Assembly: GCA_948567375.1 (NCBI GenBank)
Contig: OX419762.1
Location: 1,369,001 to 1,433,000, forward strand
Direction: 5' to 3'
Length of the DNA: 64,000 nt
Source of the DNA: Lunularia cruciata
Lineage: Eukaryota; Streptophyta; Marchantiopsida; Lunulariales; Lunulariaceae
Shown here: in pieces, positions 34,126-46,094 of the stretch
Layout of the letters: each line of letters starts with the position of its first letter
Position numbering within the stretch: position 1 is the first letter of the stretch
Notes under the pieces: generated by a model
Databases searched by the model: none
What the model was told of the DNA's origin: nothing
Seen by the model: only the letters and a program-made list of their open reading frames with translations
Translations under genes and position numbers: made by a program

Positions 34126-36266
34126 AGCACCTGCAAGTATGCATCCATGAATTCTCCCTTCAATTTCTTGAATGTTGCCTTCTACTCCTTCAATTCTTCA
34201 GTTTGTTGTTCAAGTTCTCCTCCATGCTTTACACAACTCTCCTTCAGATTATCAAAACTCTTCTTATGAAGAACAACATCAACCCAAAGTTCTTTGGCTT
34301 CCTTCTCTCCTTGGGTTAACTTACTCCCAACTCTGAGTTGTCTTTGTTCAAGAAGTTCATGACATTGAACTCATCCTTCACTTCCGGATGATCTTTCTTT
34401 AATTATTCCTTCTTGTTTTGTAATTGTGAGAACAAAGGACAGATGATCTTTGATAGATTAAGTACCCCATTGAATACTCCTTCTTCTTTGCAATCTTTGG
34501 CTTTGGTTGGCACTTCTTTGACTGGCACCTTACCTTGAAGTCACAATCTTTGCACCTTCAGAGTCACTCCGTCTGAGCTTTCTCCCTCCTCTTTGGCTTT
34601 ACTTGGTTTTGCAACTACAACCTACACACTTCTCTTCAATCTTGCTACCCTTGGAAACGCCAAGGCAGTCTCTCCTACTTGTTCTTCCTCCAACTCTACT
34701 ATAGGTAACTCTAGACAAGGCTCGTCTCTTCCTTCCACATGGTCAATTGCCGCATGGAACTCCTCATCCTCTTCTCTTACTATTTCATCCACTGATTGTT
34801 CACCCTACTCTATGGAGTGAACTCTTTTTCCTCTCTTGAGTCCTCAGACTTTGACTCAACTTTTCCTTCCAATTCTTCCTCTCAAGAATGGTCCTTCACC
34901 ACCTCCATTTTTGGCTTTGGATTTAGCCTCCTTGTTTGTTGTGGCGGCAATGGCAATATTCTTCTTTGGATTTATGTCTCTTCCTTGTCCTTGGGATGTC
35001 AACCGACATTATCTTCTCCTTCGTACTCTTGATGTTGTATTCATCACCCTCACGGACTTGCATGATGTAGTATTGCTTGTACTCATCCAATACTCTTTGT
35101 AAATGAGGATGAAAGTGGGACACCATCCTTCCTCTCTCCTCCAAGATGAGTAGGTTCAATCCAAAGTAGAAATGGGCTGCAAAGGTACAAACTAGTGGGA
35201 CGGCAAGTCTAGTCTCCAATTATTAATCATTTAACCTACTTGCTGGTGAAAACACTTTGCCCAATTCATTGCTACTCCTACAAACATCTAGTGAAAGAAC
35301 ATAGCTTGTTGCATTGTCAAATAGGTAGTTCATTCTAGCTTAACCATAGCCATCATCATGCTAACTATACCCCTTTGTATTGGTCCCTATAGTTATCTAC
35401 CTTGTATCCATTCTTGATGCAAGGTGCAAGGAACAAATTCCTCACCTTGGTTGTTTCTTCCAAAGAATCACACTTTTGATAGAAGGTGACTCCTCCCACT
35501 TCTCTTACTTCCTTCTCCAAGACTAATCTCCAATCTAACTTAGTCCCTTGAGCCGTATTTCCTCTCTTTCCCTCTATCTTGGGACCATCTTTGCAATTGC
35601 TAGCATTCTAGGGCCATGAACCCTAAAAAGCTCAAATTTTAGTTCCATGCTAAAAAGATGATGCAAAGTTTGCTCAAGACTTTGATCCTTGCCACTACGT
35701 CTAATCAGCAAATTTCATTCTACTTATTTACTTTTGGTGGCATTGTGTGCTTGCTTACTCTTGGTCTCTAAAAGATCAAACCCTCCACAAAATCCAAGAT
35801 CCTAACTCCTTTGGGACAACTATTGAGAGGCATGAGATATCATCATGATATTTCAAAAATCTCTTGACAAAGCCTCAATCTTATATATTTTTGGCTGAGC
35901 ATCAATTCTTCAATCAATCTTCAATTGACATGCCAATTTTGCATGTTTTTTTTCTATCACTCCCAATGTCATCTTGATCCTGAGGTAGTCATTTTCTTTA
36001 CATGAACTTTCTTGATTGGCTAGACCCAAGGAAAATTTGTTACATGTTCTTCAGATCCGGTTGCACATCCCAATACAAAGTCTCCTTACTTTGGGTTCAT
36101 ACTTCCTTAAGTCCAACTCAAGTCCATCTGACTCTAACCTAAGATCAACTTCTTTGGGTCTATGCCAAACTCACAATTCTTCTCTTTTCTTCTTCCTTAA
36201 GCTTCAATTTGGCTTCAAAAATTCACTTCTTTAAAACTCATTAAAACAAAATATGTGGGTACCACA
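34126..36266 (-). mobile_element. C-L LTR, minus orientation, 3' end truncated
   Basis: It ends in the canonical GTGGGTACCACA (36266) and begins inside the coiled-coil region (about 34126). The minus strand shows LKGEFMDAYLQV, then the N-terminal domain at 35219-34923 (AHFYFGLNLLILEERG, VSHFHPHLQRV). The R-U5 half is missing. Confidence 0.8.
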
Positions 36267-37415
36267 TAGATAGAGTAGATAGAAGATGGTTGAAGTAGGA
36301 AACAATGTCTATCTTAGGTTAGATTTGGTTAGATCAAAATAAGATGAAATTTGTACTAGTGTGAAGGTAAGAACTCAATGTGACGTAGCTAAAGTAGGAG
36401 TGCAAGTGACTTTGGGTAAGTTACTTGAGTTGGTTGAGATAGTTAGGGTAGAGGAAGAGAATGTAGTTAGTAAGATAATGAATTTAGTCCCAATTCAAAC
36501 TGAAGATAGGACAATTATAGAAAGAGATGTAGAAATAGTGGATGAACCCAAAGTGCAGGAGATGATTGTAGAGAATTTGGATACAAAAGCTAAAGTAAAG
36601 CTAGACATCAGATCAGATTAGGAGTAACTATTTGAGATCTAGAGAGGTAGATATGAAAAAGTGGAATGACAGTTTGGATCTACGGATTTGTAAGTAGAAA
36701 TTGAAGTGGTTTAGGTATTTTTTTAATTATTAGTTGCTCTACCTATTTAAAGGAGGCATGTGCAGTGTCATGTTGTTCAATAGTCATATTTTTGAAGTTG
36801 AGTAAAGTGAAGTGCTATAACTCAGTGCCTTTTGTTTTGGCTTAATTTCAAGGATCAATCTTGTTTGTTTGTCAATGTTTGGAGAAGTTTGAATTGCAAT
36901 TGGAGTGTGTAAGATGTTGGATTCTATAGCTTTGATTCCATTGTGTGTATTTGATCCTAAGTAGAATGCAATCAAAGCAATACCTTGACAAATCTATGAG
37001 GAATTGTAGTGTTGGTAGTATTTCACATTTGTGATCACAATGCTAGATTGATGCAAAGCAACTTTGATTGAGAAAGTTGTGCCTTCAATGGAGGGGTGGA
37101 ACACAATTCAAAGGTGAAATCATTTTGTGGTGAATTAGCCTTCTTCAAGAAAACCAAATCGTTACAATCAGTATCAATTTGGAAAGCATTTGAAGAATTG
37201 TGATTATGGGTGTTTTTTATTTGTGATAAGTTTGCAAAGTAGTTACTTGTTACTCTCTTTTGGGTGTGGTTTCTACTCAAGAGACTAAAGACACAATCAA
37301 GAAGAACTGATTTGGGAATTTTACTTTGTATTTGACTATTCTTGACCATCATCTCTATGGGAATGAACAATTACCTATCAATTACTACAAAAGTGATACT
37401 TGTTGGGTTGTCACA
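36267..37415 (+). mobile_element. C-L LTR 3' part, plus orientation
   Basis: It starts within the coiled-coil end of the U3 frame (GNNVYLRLDLV-type sequence near 36300) and includes the tail 36361-36621 (EVGVQ-like, VDEPKVQEMIVENLDTKA). It continues through the R-U5 half to GTTGTCACA (37415). Element D coding resumes directly after. The inverted LTR at 34126-36266 replaces its 5' part. Confidence 0.8.
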
Positions 37416-39636
37416 TCCCCACCTCAAGGAAACTACTATATCTGAAGAGGAAGATCAATCCAAGGATTCATCTTCCTCATCTTTGAAAGACTTGGACCAA
37501 GAAATCCAAGTAAATTATTTGGAACGCTACAAGGTGGATGTCAAAGAGGAAAACCTATATGATGTGGCCTCTAGTAGTAGTGATTTGGAGGAAAGGAGTT
37601 ACAAATCGACTTGACTTGGATTGAGTTAAGTCAATCATGTGAAGGAGTCATCCATCTCAATGACTATCAAGATATAGTCTTGGAAGAAGGCAAAGTACTT
37701 AAAAATATCCAAGATAGTCACTCCCAAGGAATTAGAAGATTATATTATCTTATTTAAAGAATACCATGATGTATTTGCCTAGTCAATCAATCAAAAGCCT
37801 AGAATCTCCACACAATTTGGGGAGCATCATATTGATCAGGTAGAAGATGCAATTCTAGTTTGGCAATGCAAGTGCAGATTAAACCCAAAGTACTCACTCT
37901 TGGTGAAGGATGTGATTAACAAATACTTAGGAGGCCAGAATTATATTTCCAATCTTGAGTAGTGAATGAGTATCCCCAATTGTCATTGGTCCAAATAAAA
38001 AGATAGGAAAATTTTGGGTGTGCCAAGATTTTTGCAAGCTAAATATAATCACAAAGAAGGATCATCATCATTTGCCATTTACGGATACAATTCTAGATCA
38101 AGTAGTAGGTCATCTTTGCTATATTTTTCTTGATGGATTTTTAGGCTATAGTAAAGTGTCCATTTGAGAAGAAGACAACAAAAAACTACATTTTTTACCA
38201 ATCAGGGTATATAATTAAATATCTTTTGGGTTGTGTAATGCTCTTGCTATATTTCATCTGAAGATGAATGGGATATTTAAAAACTTTGTTTGTAAGTTTA
38301 TGGAAGTCTTTATTGGTGACTTTTTTGTATTTGGATAAAGAAAGGTGCATTTGGACTACCTCCATCAAACATTTGATAGGTGCTGTGTTGCAAGATTATC
38401 CTTACACCCAAAAATATGTTTTCTTGCCATGACAATAGGAATGTTGTTGGGACATTGGGTGTCAAGCCAAGGAATAGAAGTTGATGTTGAGAAGGTGAAG
38501 GTTATAAGCCTTGGAATCTCCTAAAATATTTGGGAGCTAAGAGCTTTCTTGGGTCATGTTGGATATGACAAGCGCTTTCTCACTAATTATGTAGTGTTGG
38601 TTGCACCCTTAACAAAGTTATTAAAGAAATTTGAAGACTATTTGTGGGAGGCAAAGCAAGAAGAGGCCTTCTAGGTGTTGAAAAGGGAAGCTAGTGGAAG
38701 CACCAATCACAAGGCTCCAAATTAGGATATCCCTTTTGTTGTATATGTGGATACTTTTTCTATAGCAATAGGAGTAGTCCTTAGCAAAAAGGATGAAAAG
38801 AAGAATGATTATCCTATTTATTATGCTAGCAGACAATTGTCAATTGCATACAAAAATTAAACCACTATGGAACAAGAAGCACTCAAAATAGTGTATGCTT
38901 GCAAGAAGTTTCAACATTGCTTCTTGGATGCAAGTTTGTTTTCCATGTGGATCATTATGCACTACAATACTTAGTCAAGAAAGTTGATTTGTCAAGGCAT
39001 GTTTGATTCTATTACTACAAGAATTCACATATATTGTACAAGTAAGGAAGAGAGCTCTACATGCAAATGCAGAATTTTTGACCATGTTAGAAACCCAAGA
39101 GCAAGACCAAGAGATAGATGACCATTTCCCTAATGAAGAGCTATACCATTTGAATTACAAGATAGAAAGCATAAGATGTGCATCAAAATACCATTATATA
39201 CATAAATGTCTTGAAGGATGTCTTAGATGTCTTGAAGGATCGGATCCAAAAACAAAGTGCTCAATAAAATAGGACCGTATGAGCTCAAGCATAACATTTA
39301 AGATGTGTGAATATGAGATGTTGCATAGGTAGGGCTAGTAATAGAATCCCTACACTTTGAATCATTGGGGGGTGATTATGCATTGAAGAACATAGTTAAA
39401 ACTCCTTTTGGTAAGGTTCTGGAGGCCTATGATGTATAAGGATACACAAGCTCATATCACAAGCTATGATGCTTGTAAACACATGGTGAAACTTATGTCT
39501 ACTACTTAGTGGCCATTGACACCAATTTTACCATTAGCTCCATTTCAGAAATGGGGTATTGATTTTGGGACCAATTCAACCGATCACCCAATTCACCAGA
39601 AAGAGGTACATTTTAGTATGCATTGATTATGCTATT
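37416..39636 (+). pseudogene. Element D RT linker, RT, RNase H and integrase zinc region
   Basis: The segment starts at the acidic linker HLKETTISEEEDQSKD, which in the complete C element lies after the protease. RT motifs follow in broken frames (LNPKYSLLVKDVINKYLGG, GLCNALA-like, IGDFFVFG in place of FIDDFCVFG). RNase H (38740-39100: YVDTFSIAIGVVLS, YASRQLS, HANAEFLTM) and the start of the integrase (39420-39636) come next. The copy is cut by an LTR insertion at 39637, whose target GCTAT is 39632-39636. Confidence 0.85.
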
Positions 39637-41050
39637 GTGGTACGCACATTTTCTATTTTGGATGCATTTTAAAGAAGTGCATTATTTGAACTAAATTGAA
39701 CCCAAATGGAAAAGAAAGAGAAGAAGCATGTGTTTTGATCTGACCAAAGGAGGTCGACTTCGTGTCAAAGGAAAAAGAACTTGGATTGGACTGGAAGTAC
39801 AATAAGGATACTTCATCAAAGAATGAAAGTTGTAGGTCAGGATAACTGCAGGGCTTGTATCTCAATGACCACATGTCAAAATTGTGCTTGCTATGTTTTG
39901 TTGGAAACGTCTCTTCTAGGGCTTTTTGTTGCAACAAAAACTGTTGAGTTTGGAGGTCTATAAGTTTGGAGTTACAAGCATTTGAAGTTTCTATAATAGA
40001 TGTATGGAGTAATTGCATGACTTTGGGTTGGGTTCTTTGGGTCTATATGATTTTTGGACTTATATGACTTTGGGTCTATACAATTTTGGACTTATATCAC
40101 TTCAGGTGTATATGAATTTGGACTTATACAACTTAAGGTTTACATGACTTGGGGTCATGACATTTTGCCTCAAGACAAAGGTGACCCAATTGGAGGTAGT
40201 CAAACATCGGAGTGCGGGGCAAGTGATTTTGGATGTCTTGCCAAAGTCATCTAAGGAACTTAGAGTAGGGAAAGAAGAGATAGTTAGGATACCCATGACT
40301 TTAATTTCAATTCAAATTGAAGATAGGATAGAAATTGAAGGAAAAGTTGAAGTAATGAATGAACCCAAAGTGTAGAATAAGACAATGAGTGTCTTTGGAT
40401 TTGTCATTTGAGCCTTTAGGGAAGAGTGGGTTGCAAGATAAAGAGGTAGATAGCTCACCCATGTCTTGAATTGCAGATCAAGGTGAAGACATGTTAGAAT
40501 TGGTAGAAAATTAGTGGTTGTAGAACCCAAAGTACATGAGGTAAAGGGACTTTCTTCAGGTTAGAAGCCAAAGTAGAAGTGGACATTGGATTGAGGTAAT
40601 AACAATTTTGAGATAGAAAAGAGCAGATATGAAGAGGTGCATTGTCATTTTGGATCTGGAAGTGTGGTACCCACATTTTTTGTTTTTTTTCAAAATGGAG
40701 AAGAAGAAGTGTATAGAGAAGTCAGATTGCGTCTATATGGCCAAAGAAGGTGAAGAAAAGAGCCTTCGGGATGAAAACCGAGGTAAAGTAGCTTTGGGTC
40801 ATAAGGCAAAGTACTCGGATTTGCCCTGTCAACATACAACTCAAAGTAAAGAGTCTTCGTATCGGGGGGAGCTCAACCTGAGGCAAAGACAATGTAACAA
40901 CCTTTCTTCGGGGCGAGAAATTCAAGAAGGGACCGTTCAAAACCGGCAGCCCATATGCGTGAAGTACAATTGACAGTGACAAGCGCATGCAAGAGGTGTG
41001 ATTTCCTTGGTAGAAACTCGAATTGAAGAGAGACGAAGAAGGCGTGACTC

Positions 41051-41060
41051 TATAAAAATT
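41051..41060 (+). promoter_or_regulatory. TATA box upstream of the U3 reading frame
   Basis: CTCTATAAAAATTG lies 27 bases before the first ATG (41078). The same CTCTATAAAAATTG occurs at the same place in the 59823-63584 LTR (63187-63200, minus strand). A TATA this close would start transcription near the first ATG, so translation might begin at the next in-frame Met, 41216 (AAGATGGGA), which has a good Kozak context. Confidence 0.6.
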
Positions 41061-42170
41061 GGGCTAACGACAAAGCAATGTCAAGCAATTTTCCTTTGCC
41101 GTTGAGGAGTCGTCCTGTAGGTGATCGTGGGAAGGGAAGTAGAGTTGAAGACGCGCTAGTGTGTAGAGGAGAATTTGAGAGAGTGAAACCGAGAGACAGT
41201 GAGGAAGCAAGAAAGATGGGAGGAGGAAAGAAGAACTCCGAATTCACAGTGGGAAATCATGCAATTTGGAGGTTAGATGTGATCGCAAGAAGCAAAGTCT
41301 TGAGCCAACTTCGGATCACATTCTTGGCATGGAATTGAAATGCAAGTTTTCTAGGTTTCATGACTGAGATAATCAAGAGTAAGTGTCTCGATGGCCCCAA
41401 GGAAGAGGGGAAGAGAGGAAATCCGGCTTGCTGGAACAGAGTTGGATTGGAGATTAGTGCTCGGGAGAGAGGTAGGCGCGGAGCAAGGTGCCACATTCTT
41501 GGGGAAGGGAGAAGTAGCAAAAGAAACCCAAGAAGTGAGGGATGCCTTCTCTTCAAAGAGAATGAAGAATGGGTATAAGGTTGAGAGTTACAAAGATCCA
41601 GTGAAGAGAGGGATTGTGAGTGCTCTCATGGCAATCTTGAAGCCGGAGAGGACGACTTATGTGATGAAACACCAAGCAGTGTTCTTCCATAAGATGTTTG
41701 CAGGAGAACCTATCAATTGGGCGAGGTGCTTCCATGGGAGGACAAGACAGATGGTGTAGAATTTGCAGGAAAAGTCGCCTCCACACTACATTGCGCCGTT
41801 TGCAGCACATTTCTACCTCGGGTTGAATTTGCTCAATTTGGCGGAGTGCAACAGAATGGTGTCTCACTTCCATCCCGACATGAGAAGAGAAGTCAACATG
41901 GAGGAGCAGCAATACATTCTTCAAATCCAAAGCACGGATGCGTACTATGCAAAGACAGGAAAGAGCATGGAGATAGAAGTGAGTACTCCAAAGTCGAAGA
42001 AGTGGAGTCGACAAGGAGAAGCCAAAGATGTGGAGAAGACAAGACCTCATAAGACCAGGAGAGGAAACTTGAGGAGAGGCAAAGTGGTGATTGCATCAGA
42101 AGAGGAAGACTCGGAAGGCGAAGCCGAGTGCAAGTACGCAGACTTAGAACACGAGGAAGAACCGGAGCTC

Positions 42171-42862
42171 TGTAACACCCATTTGTGCATGTGTGTGGTA
42201 TTGTGATATTTAGCTTGGTATTATAGGTACTTAAGAGATATTATTTATATAGAGATAAAGGATGGTTCTATATTAGTCATGGTTAGCTAAAACTAGTCAT
42301 AGCTAAGATAGAGAGGACCTTACTTTAGAGGAAGTAGAAAAGATGAGCACCACTATTTTGGACTTTAGTGTGTTGACTTGGTATTATTCCTAGGTGTTTG
42401 GCTTTGAGGAAAGAGTTGAGAACTCTTGGGCCCGCAAGCCTTTTTGTTTTGGATTCTTCTTTAGTCCAAGGATAGCCCATGTGAAGGAATCCTTGACTTA
42501 GTGGTTGGGTCAAGATAAGACCACATGCATAGGGGAATATGCCCATGTGAATAGATATTCCTTTCTACTTTTTGACTTTACTTGACTTTTAGTCTAGTAA
42601 CTTGAGTTACTACGGTAATTAGTAACTTTGGTACGTAAATATTTAACAAGTATATAAACAAGGGGTGAGGAGAAACTCATCATCCTTTCATTTGCAACTA
42701 TCTCTCTCTCATTGAGTTCTCTAGTGAGCAATGTCTTGAGTCTTGGAGTGTTAGCCTTGGAGGAGTATGATGGAATTCGGGTTCCTTGCCTTCTTAGTCC
42801 ATGGTGCGCTACCATAATAGCCATCAAAGGTTCATCCTGAGTGAGAGATAGGCCGGCTCACA
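42171..42862 (+). repeat. 5' LTR of B element
   Basis: 692 bp, TGTAACACCC to CCGGCTCACA. It carries a TATATAAACA box near 42651. Compared with the 3' LTR most differences are transitions. Confidence 0.96.
42651..42660 (+). promoter_or_regulatory. TATA box of the B 5' LTR
   Basis: AAGTATATAAACAAGG is kept in the 3' LTR (about 49778-49787) and in the older B LTRs. It would place the transcript start near 42685, about 180 bp before the LTR end. Confidence 0.65.
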
Positions 42863-42866
42863 TTTT

Positions 42867-42883
42867 TGGTTCCGTTACCGGGA
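42867..42883 (+). promoter_or_regulatory. Primer binding site of B element
   Basis: TGGTTCCGTTACCGGGA lies four bases after the 5' LTR. It resembles TGGCGCCGTTGCCGGGGA, the complement of the tRNA-Asp 3' end, with about three changes and one missing G. Confidence 0.7.
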
Positions 42884-43722
42884 CCTCTCTAGAAGGCAAG
42901 ATAATGTTCCGCGTTCAATTCTACATTAGGCAGAAGGAGGCTATGAGAGCTTACTTGGAGAGAACATTAGGAAAGGAGAGGTCTGAACTTATGTTAGGAG
43001 AACCAAGATCCATTTTTATACCCTGTAGTTCTTTATGATGTCTTTGAGGTGATTTTGTACATCTTGTACACATGAGAGGAATTCGAGATATTGTGTGAGG
43101 TGGATTGCAGATTTTGGGGATTAAGGTGATTTTGGGCAAAATCTAAAGTTTGAGATCTGGACTTGAGATTTCTACACATGATAGCTTGGGTTATCTTTCA
43201 GTTAGCACATTCAAAATTATTATCAGAGCTACTATGCGCACTGGGCTAGAATTTTTGAAAGTTGATAGGGTAAAGTGCTCCCGCAACTGCATGCTCTCTG
43301 GAAAATTGTACAGAGTCTACCATTTCTTGAAATCTTAGTGAATTGTCCTGAAAATTTCCAAGAAAATTCAGTGCATTGTATTCTACCTGCTGCCACAAAC
43401 ATTAGAGAGAGATCGTTTTTGTGCAGGGCGTTATGAGTTTTTGAAGTGAGGGGGGTGGTTTTTAGACCAAATCTGAAATTTGTGTGCTGAATAGAAAGGT
43501 ATCTAGGCGAAATGGCTTGATGAAAAGATCTGAAATTTTGCAGGGAGGGACGCCCTAGAGTTGTGATCAAGTGTGCTAAATTTCAGAGGACTATGACATA
43601 CTGGTTGGGAGATTTGAGTGACATTGTGAGGAAGGGTCAATTCTGCAGAGTGGAGATCTCATGCATGAGGAGTTTGAGATCAACAAAAAGCATGTTTGAG
43701 TGTTTAGATTCATCTTGGGAAC
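42884..43722 (+). other. B element leader before the extra ORF
   Basis: This is 840 bp of transcribed leader. A matching leader is found in B copy 2 (54838-55696). A short frame (43150-43338) has a partly similar counterpart in copy 2 (55079-55300 region: GLEFLKVDRV in both). Many stops are present in both, so I do not call it a gene. Confidence 0.55.
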
Positions 43723-44160
43723 ATGGAGTGTTATCAAGAGTGGAAATTGAGATTATGCAAGGTTCCCCAAGGGTTTGAGATGATTTTAGGGGTGGATTTG
43801 AGGAAAAGAGAGTTTACAATAGAATTTGAAGGGAGTGTTGAGAGGATCCAAAAACCTACACCACTTGGAGGAAAGAGTGAGTCTAAGTGCTTTCTATGTG
43901 GAGAGATGGGACACAAGGCAAGTTCATGTCCATTGACCTTTGAGAGCAAGAGATTGAGGGAAAGGAGATGCTTACTTGACTTGGGTTTGCATGTTGGACC
44001 TTCTTCACCAAGATTGGGAGGGAGAAGATCTAAGACCAAGGAGTTGTGTGAGGTTTGTGGAGTTGAAGGACTTCCAAAAGGACATGAGTGTAGTGGAATA
44101 AAAGCACTTTTGGAAACTTTGGTGAAGGATCTTGGAGAGAGTCTTAGTACAGCTATATAA
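43723..44160 (+). CDS. B leader ORF: zinc-knuckle protein upstream of gag
   Basis: The ATG has the context AACATGG. The 145-residue product has a CCHC knuckle (CFLCGEMGHKASSC, about residues 57-70), a basic SKRLRERR stretch, GGRRSKTK and a second Cys/His cluster (CEVCGVEGLPKGHEC). A C-terminal helix follows (KALLETLVKDLGESL). Knuckles bind nucleic acid, so an RNA- or DNA-binding accessory role is plausible (inference). Gag of this element has its own separate knuckle at 45275. B copy 2 preserves the same protein (55697-55712 and 59235-59678) and ends SSQD, 11 codons later; the TAA here seems to be a new stop. It looks like an extra ORF of the kind known in some plant Gypsy groups. Confidence 0.7.
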   Translation: MECYQEWKLRLCKVPQGFEMILGVDLRKREFTIEFEGSVERIQKPTPLGGKSESKCFLCGEMGHKASSCPLTFESKRLRERRCLLDLGLHVGPSSPRLGGRRSKTKELCEVCGVEGLPKGHECSGIKALLETLVKDLGESLSTAI

Positions 44161-44198
44161 ATACTACCACCTTCATTAGCTAGTTCTCAAGATTAGTG

Positions 44199-44363
44199 AT
44201 GGAGATAATCTTTCAACTTATGGATAAACTATCCATGAGAGTTAGATTAATATGCACTCTAGGATTTGATATTGCTATAGAAATCTTGGAACAACCTAAA
44301 CCTTTTGTGTTCCCTAGAGTGGATTATTCTCAGATTGTGTTAGTCATGTATATACTCTATTAG
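44199..44363 (+). other. Possible small ORF between leader ORF and gag
   Basis: The ATG lies a few bases after the ancestral stop of the leader ORF (TAGTGATGG). It reads MEIIFQLMDKLSMRV ... EILEQPKPFVFPRV, 54 codons. B copy 2 has the same peptide with a single stop (59689 onward). The agreement is at protein level but the two copies are also similar in DNA, so coding status is uncertain. Confidence 0.35.
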
Positions 44364-44431
44364 TAATAGAGTGAGAAAAAAGAAAAAAGAAAAAAAAATT
44401 TGAGAGAAAAGAAAGATAGTGAGGGGTTAAG

Positions 44432-45418
44432 ATGGGGAAACTTCCGGTTTTCTTTGGCAAGGATGGAGAAGATGTGGAGGCCTTTGTGAGAGACTTCAAG
44501 AGAGCTTGCATAGGAAATAATGAGAGGAGGAAGAATGAGTGGGCCTCATTATTACCAGATTTCTTTGAGGATGCAATACTTACATGGTATGAGTCAGAAT
44601 ACCAAAAGAGAGAGAGGAGAGATGGGGAAGAGGACTCTTGGGAGACTTTGAATTCAGCACTCATTAAGAACTTTCTTCCTGATGAGAGTTATGAGAGATT
44701 GATGAGTGAGGTTACATTTCTCAAGCAAGGACATGGAGAGAAAGTGAGAGTCTATGTAGAAAGAGCTGAAAAGTTGGAGTCCAGATTTCGCATAGTGTGG
44801 AGGAAGGGTGGGGATGATGTGGAGACTACAATGATTGGCATAGGGGCCATGCTCACCAAGAATTTTGTGGGAGGGTTGAGACCACAAATTAGAAGCAAGG
44901 TGAGATATGAGAAACCTTCTTCCAAGGTTGAAGCTATCAAGATCGCAATTCGTATGGAGAAGAGTTTGGAAGGGGATAAGAGTGATTTGGTGGTGAAGGA
45001 GGTTGTGCATCATCCTCAAGGCTACAAGTATGGTGGAACTTCTGATACTTTGGTGACAAGGGTTGCACCACAAGTAGTAGTTGCTCCAATTGTTGCACCT
45101 CCACCAAAAGATCCACTCCAAACCATCACAGAACAACTTGCGGATCTCAAGATCAATGTGGTGTAACTATGGGAGAAGAGAGAGGTGGATCAGAATGTAG
45201 GGAGAGGGCCTAGGAGTTATGGAAACTGTCCATATAGAGGAGGCAAACCAGCCAACAATTTCAATGATAGAAATTGTTTTGGTTGTGGAAGAAGAGGCCA
45301 TATCCAAAGGAATTGCCCAAATTCCACTTACCATGGGGTTATGAGGGAGCCAATAGAGAGAAAGAGGGAGGTAGTGAAACCCAAGTGGCTCCTAATCCCA
45401 AAAAAGGTAAGAGGATAG
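44432..45418 (+). pseudogene. B element gag
   Basis: The ATG follows an A-rich run. The first 244 codons include the Retrotrans_gag region: VEAFVRDFKRACIGNNER, NEWASLLPDFFEDAILTWYE and LNSALIKNFLPDESYERLM. A TAA at 45164-45166 interrupts it. The same frame then continues through VGRGPRSYGN to a CCHC knuckle (CFGCGRRGHIQRNC, about 45275-45316). It loses frame soon afterwards, where the protease frame takes over. Gag builds the particle and binds RNA. Confidence 0.88.
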
Positions 45419-46094
45419 CATCCATAGATGTGGTTGAGAGCAAGTATGAGAAGGGAGAGTGCTCAAACTCCAAGGGTCTTAATTTGGAGCTTTTGGCACA
45501 AGAGAAGAAGAGAGCTCGTTTTGCAAAGGATGTTCACTCTTCTCAAGGATTTACTTCAAGCAAGGATACTCCTATGTCTATTAGGAGCACTCACACCTCA
45601 ACACCATCAACAACAAAGACTCCAAGGAAGAAGTTGGGGATGGAGGACTTCTTGATCTCAAAGCAACAATGGAACTACAATGTGTTGGAGGATGTTGATA
45701 GTCACAAGGCTAACATCATAGTGGGCCAATTGATTGCTTTGAACCCTACCTTGAGAATGGAGCTGAGAGGTGGTTTGAGTTCTACAAGGAGCAAGAGGAA
45801 GAAGAAAGCAAAAGTTCCAGTATCAATGGGGGTGGTGGATGCCAAGCCAACACCATGGGAGGCTTGTGAATATACCTCCAAGATTGATGTGAGAGTGAAT
45901 GGTCACAACATCAAGGATGCATTGGTTGATGGAGGATCAGCAGTAAATGCCATGTCAGAAAGGTTGATGAAGAAGTTGGGTATGATACCCTCAAGACCTT
46001 CAACATTTGTGGTGAGCATGGCAAACAAGCAACAAGTTTGACCAGTAGGGGTGATGGATAAAGTGGTAGTTTCTATTATGGGAGTTCAAATCTC
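45274..46094 (+). pseudogene. B element protease region
   Basis: The open frame (to 46041) is shifted relative to gag, with the frame change between about 45320 and 45400. It has a basic, Ser/Thr-rich spacer, then MEDFLISKQQWNYNVLEDV and the active site ALVDGGSAVNAMSERLM. The site is D-G-G-S in place of the usual D-[ST]-G-[AS]. A TGA follows at 46039. The protease continues in another frame from 46095. Confidence 0.82.
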
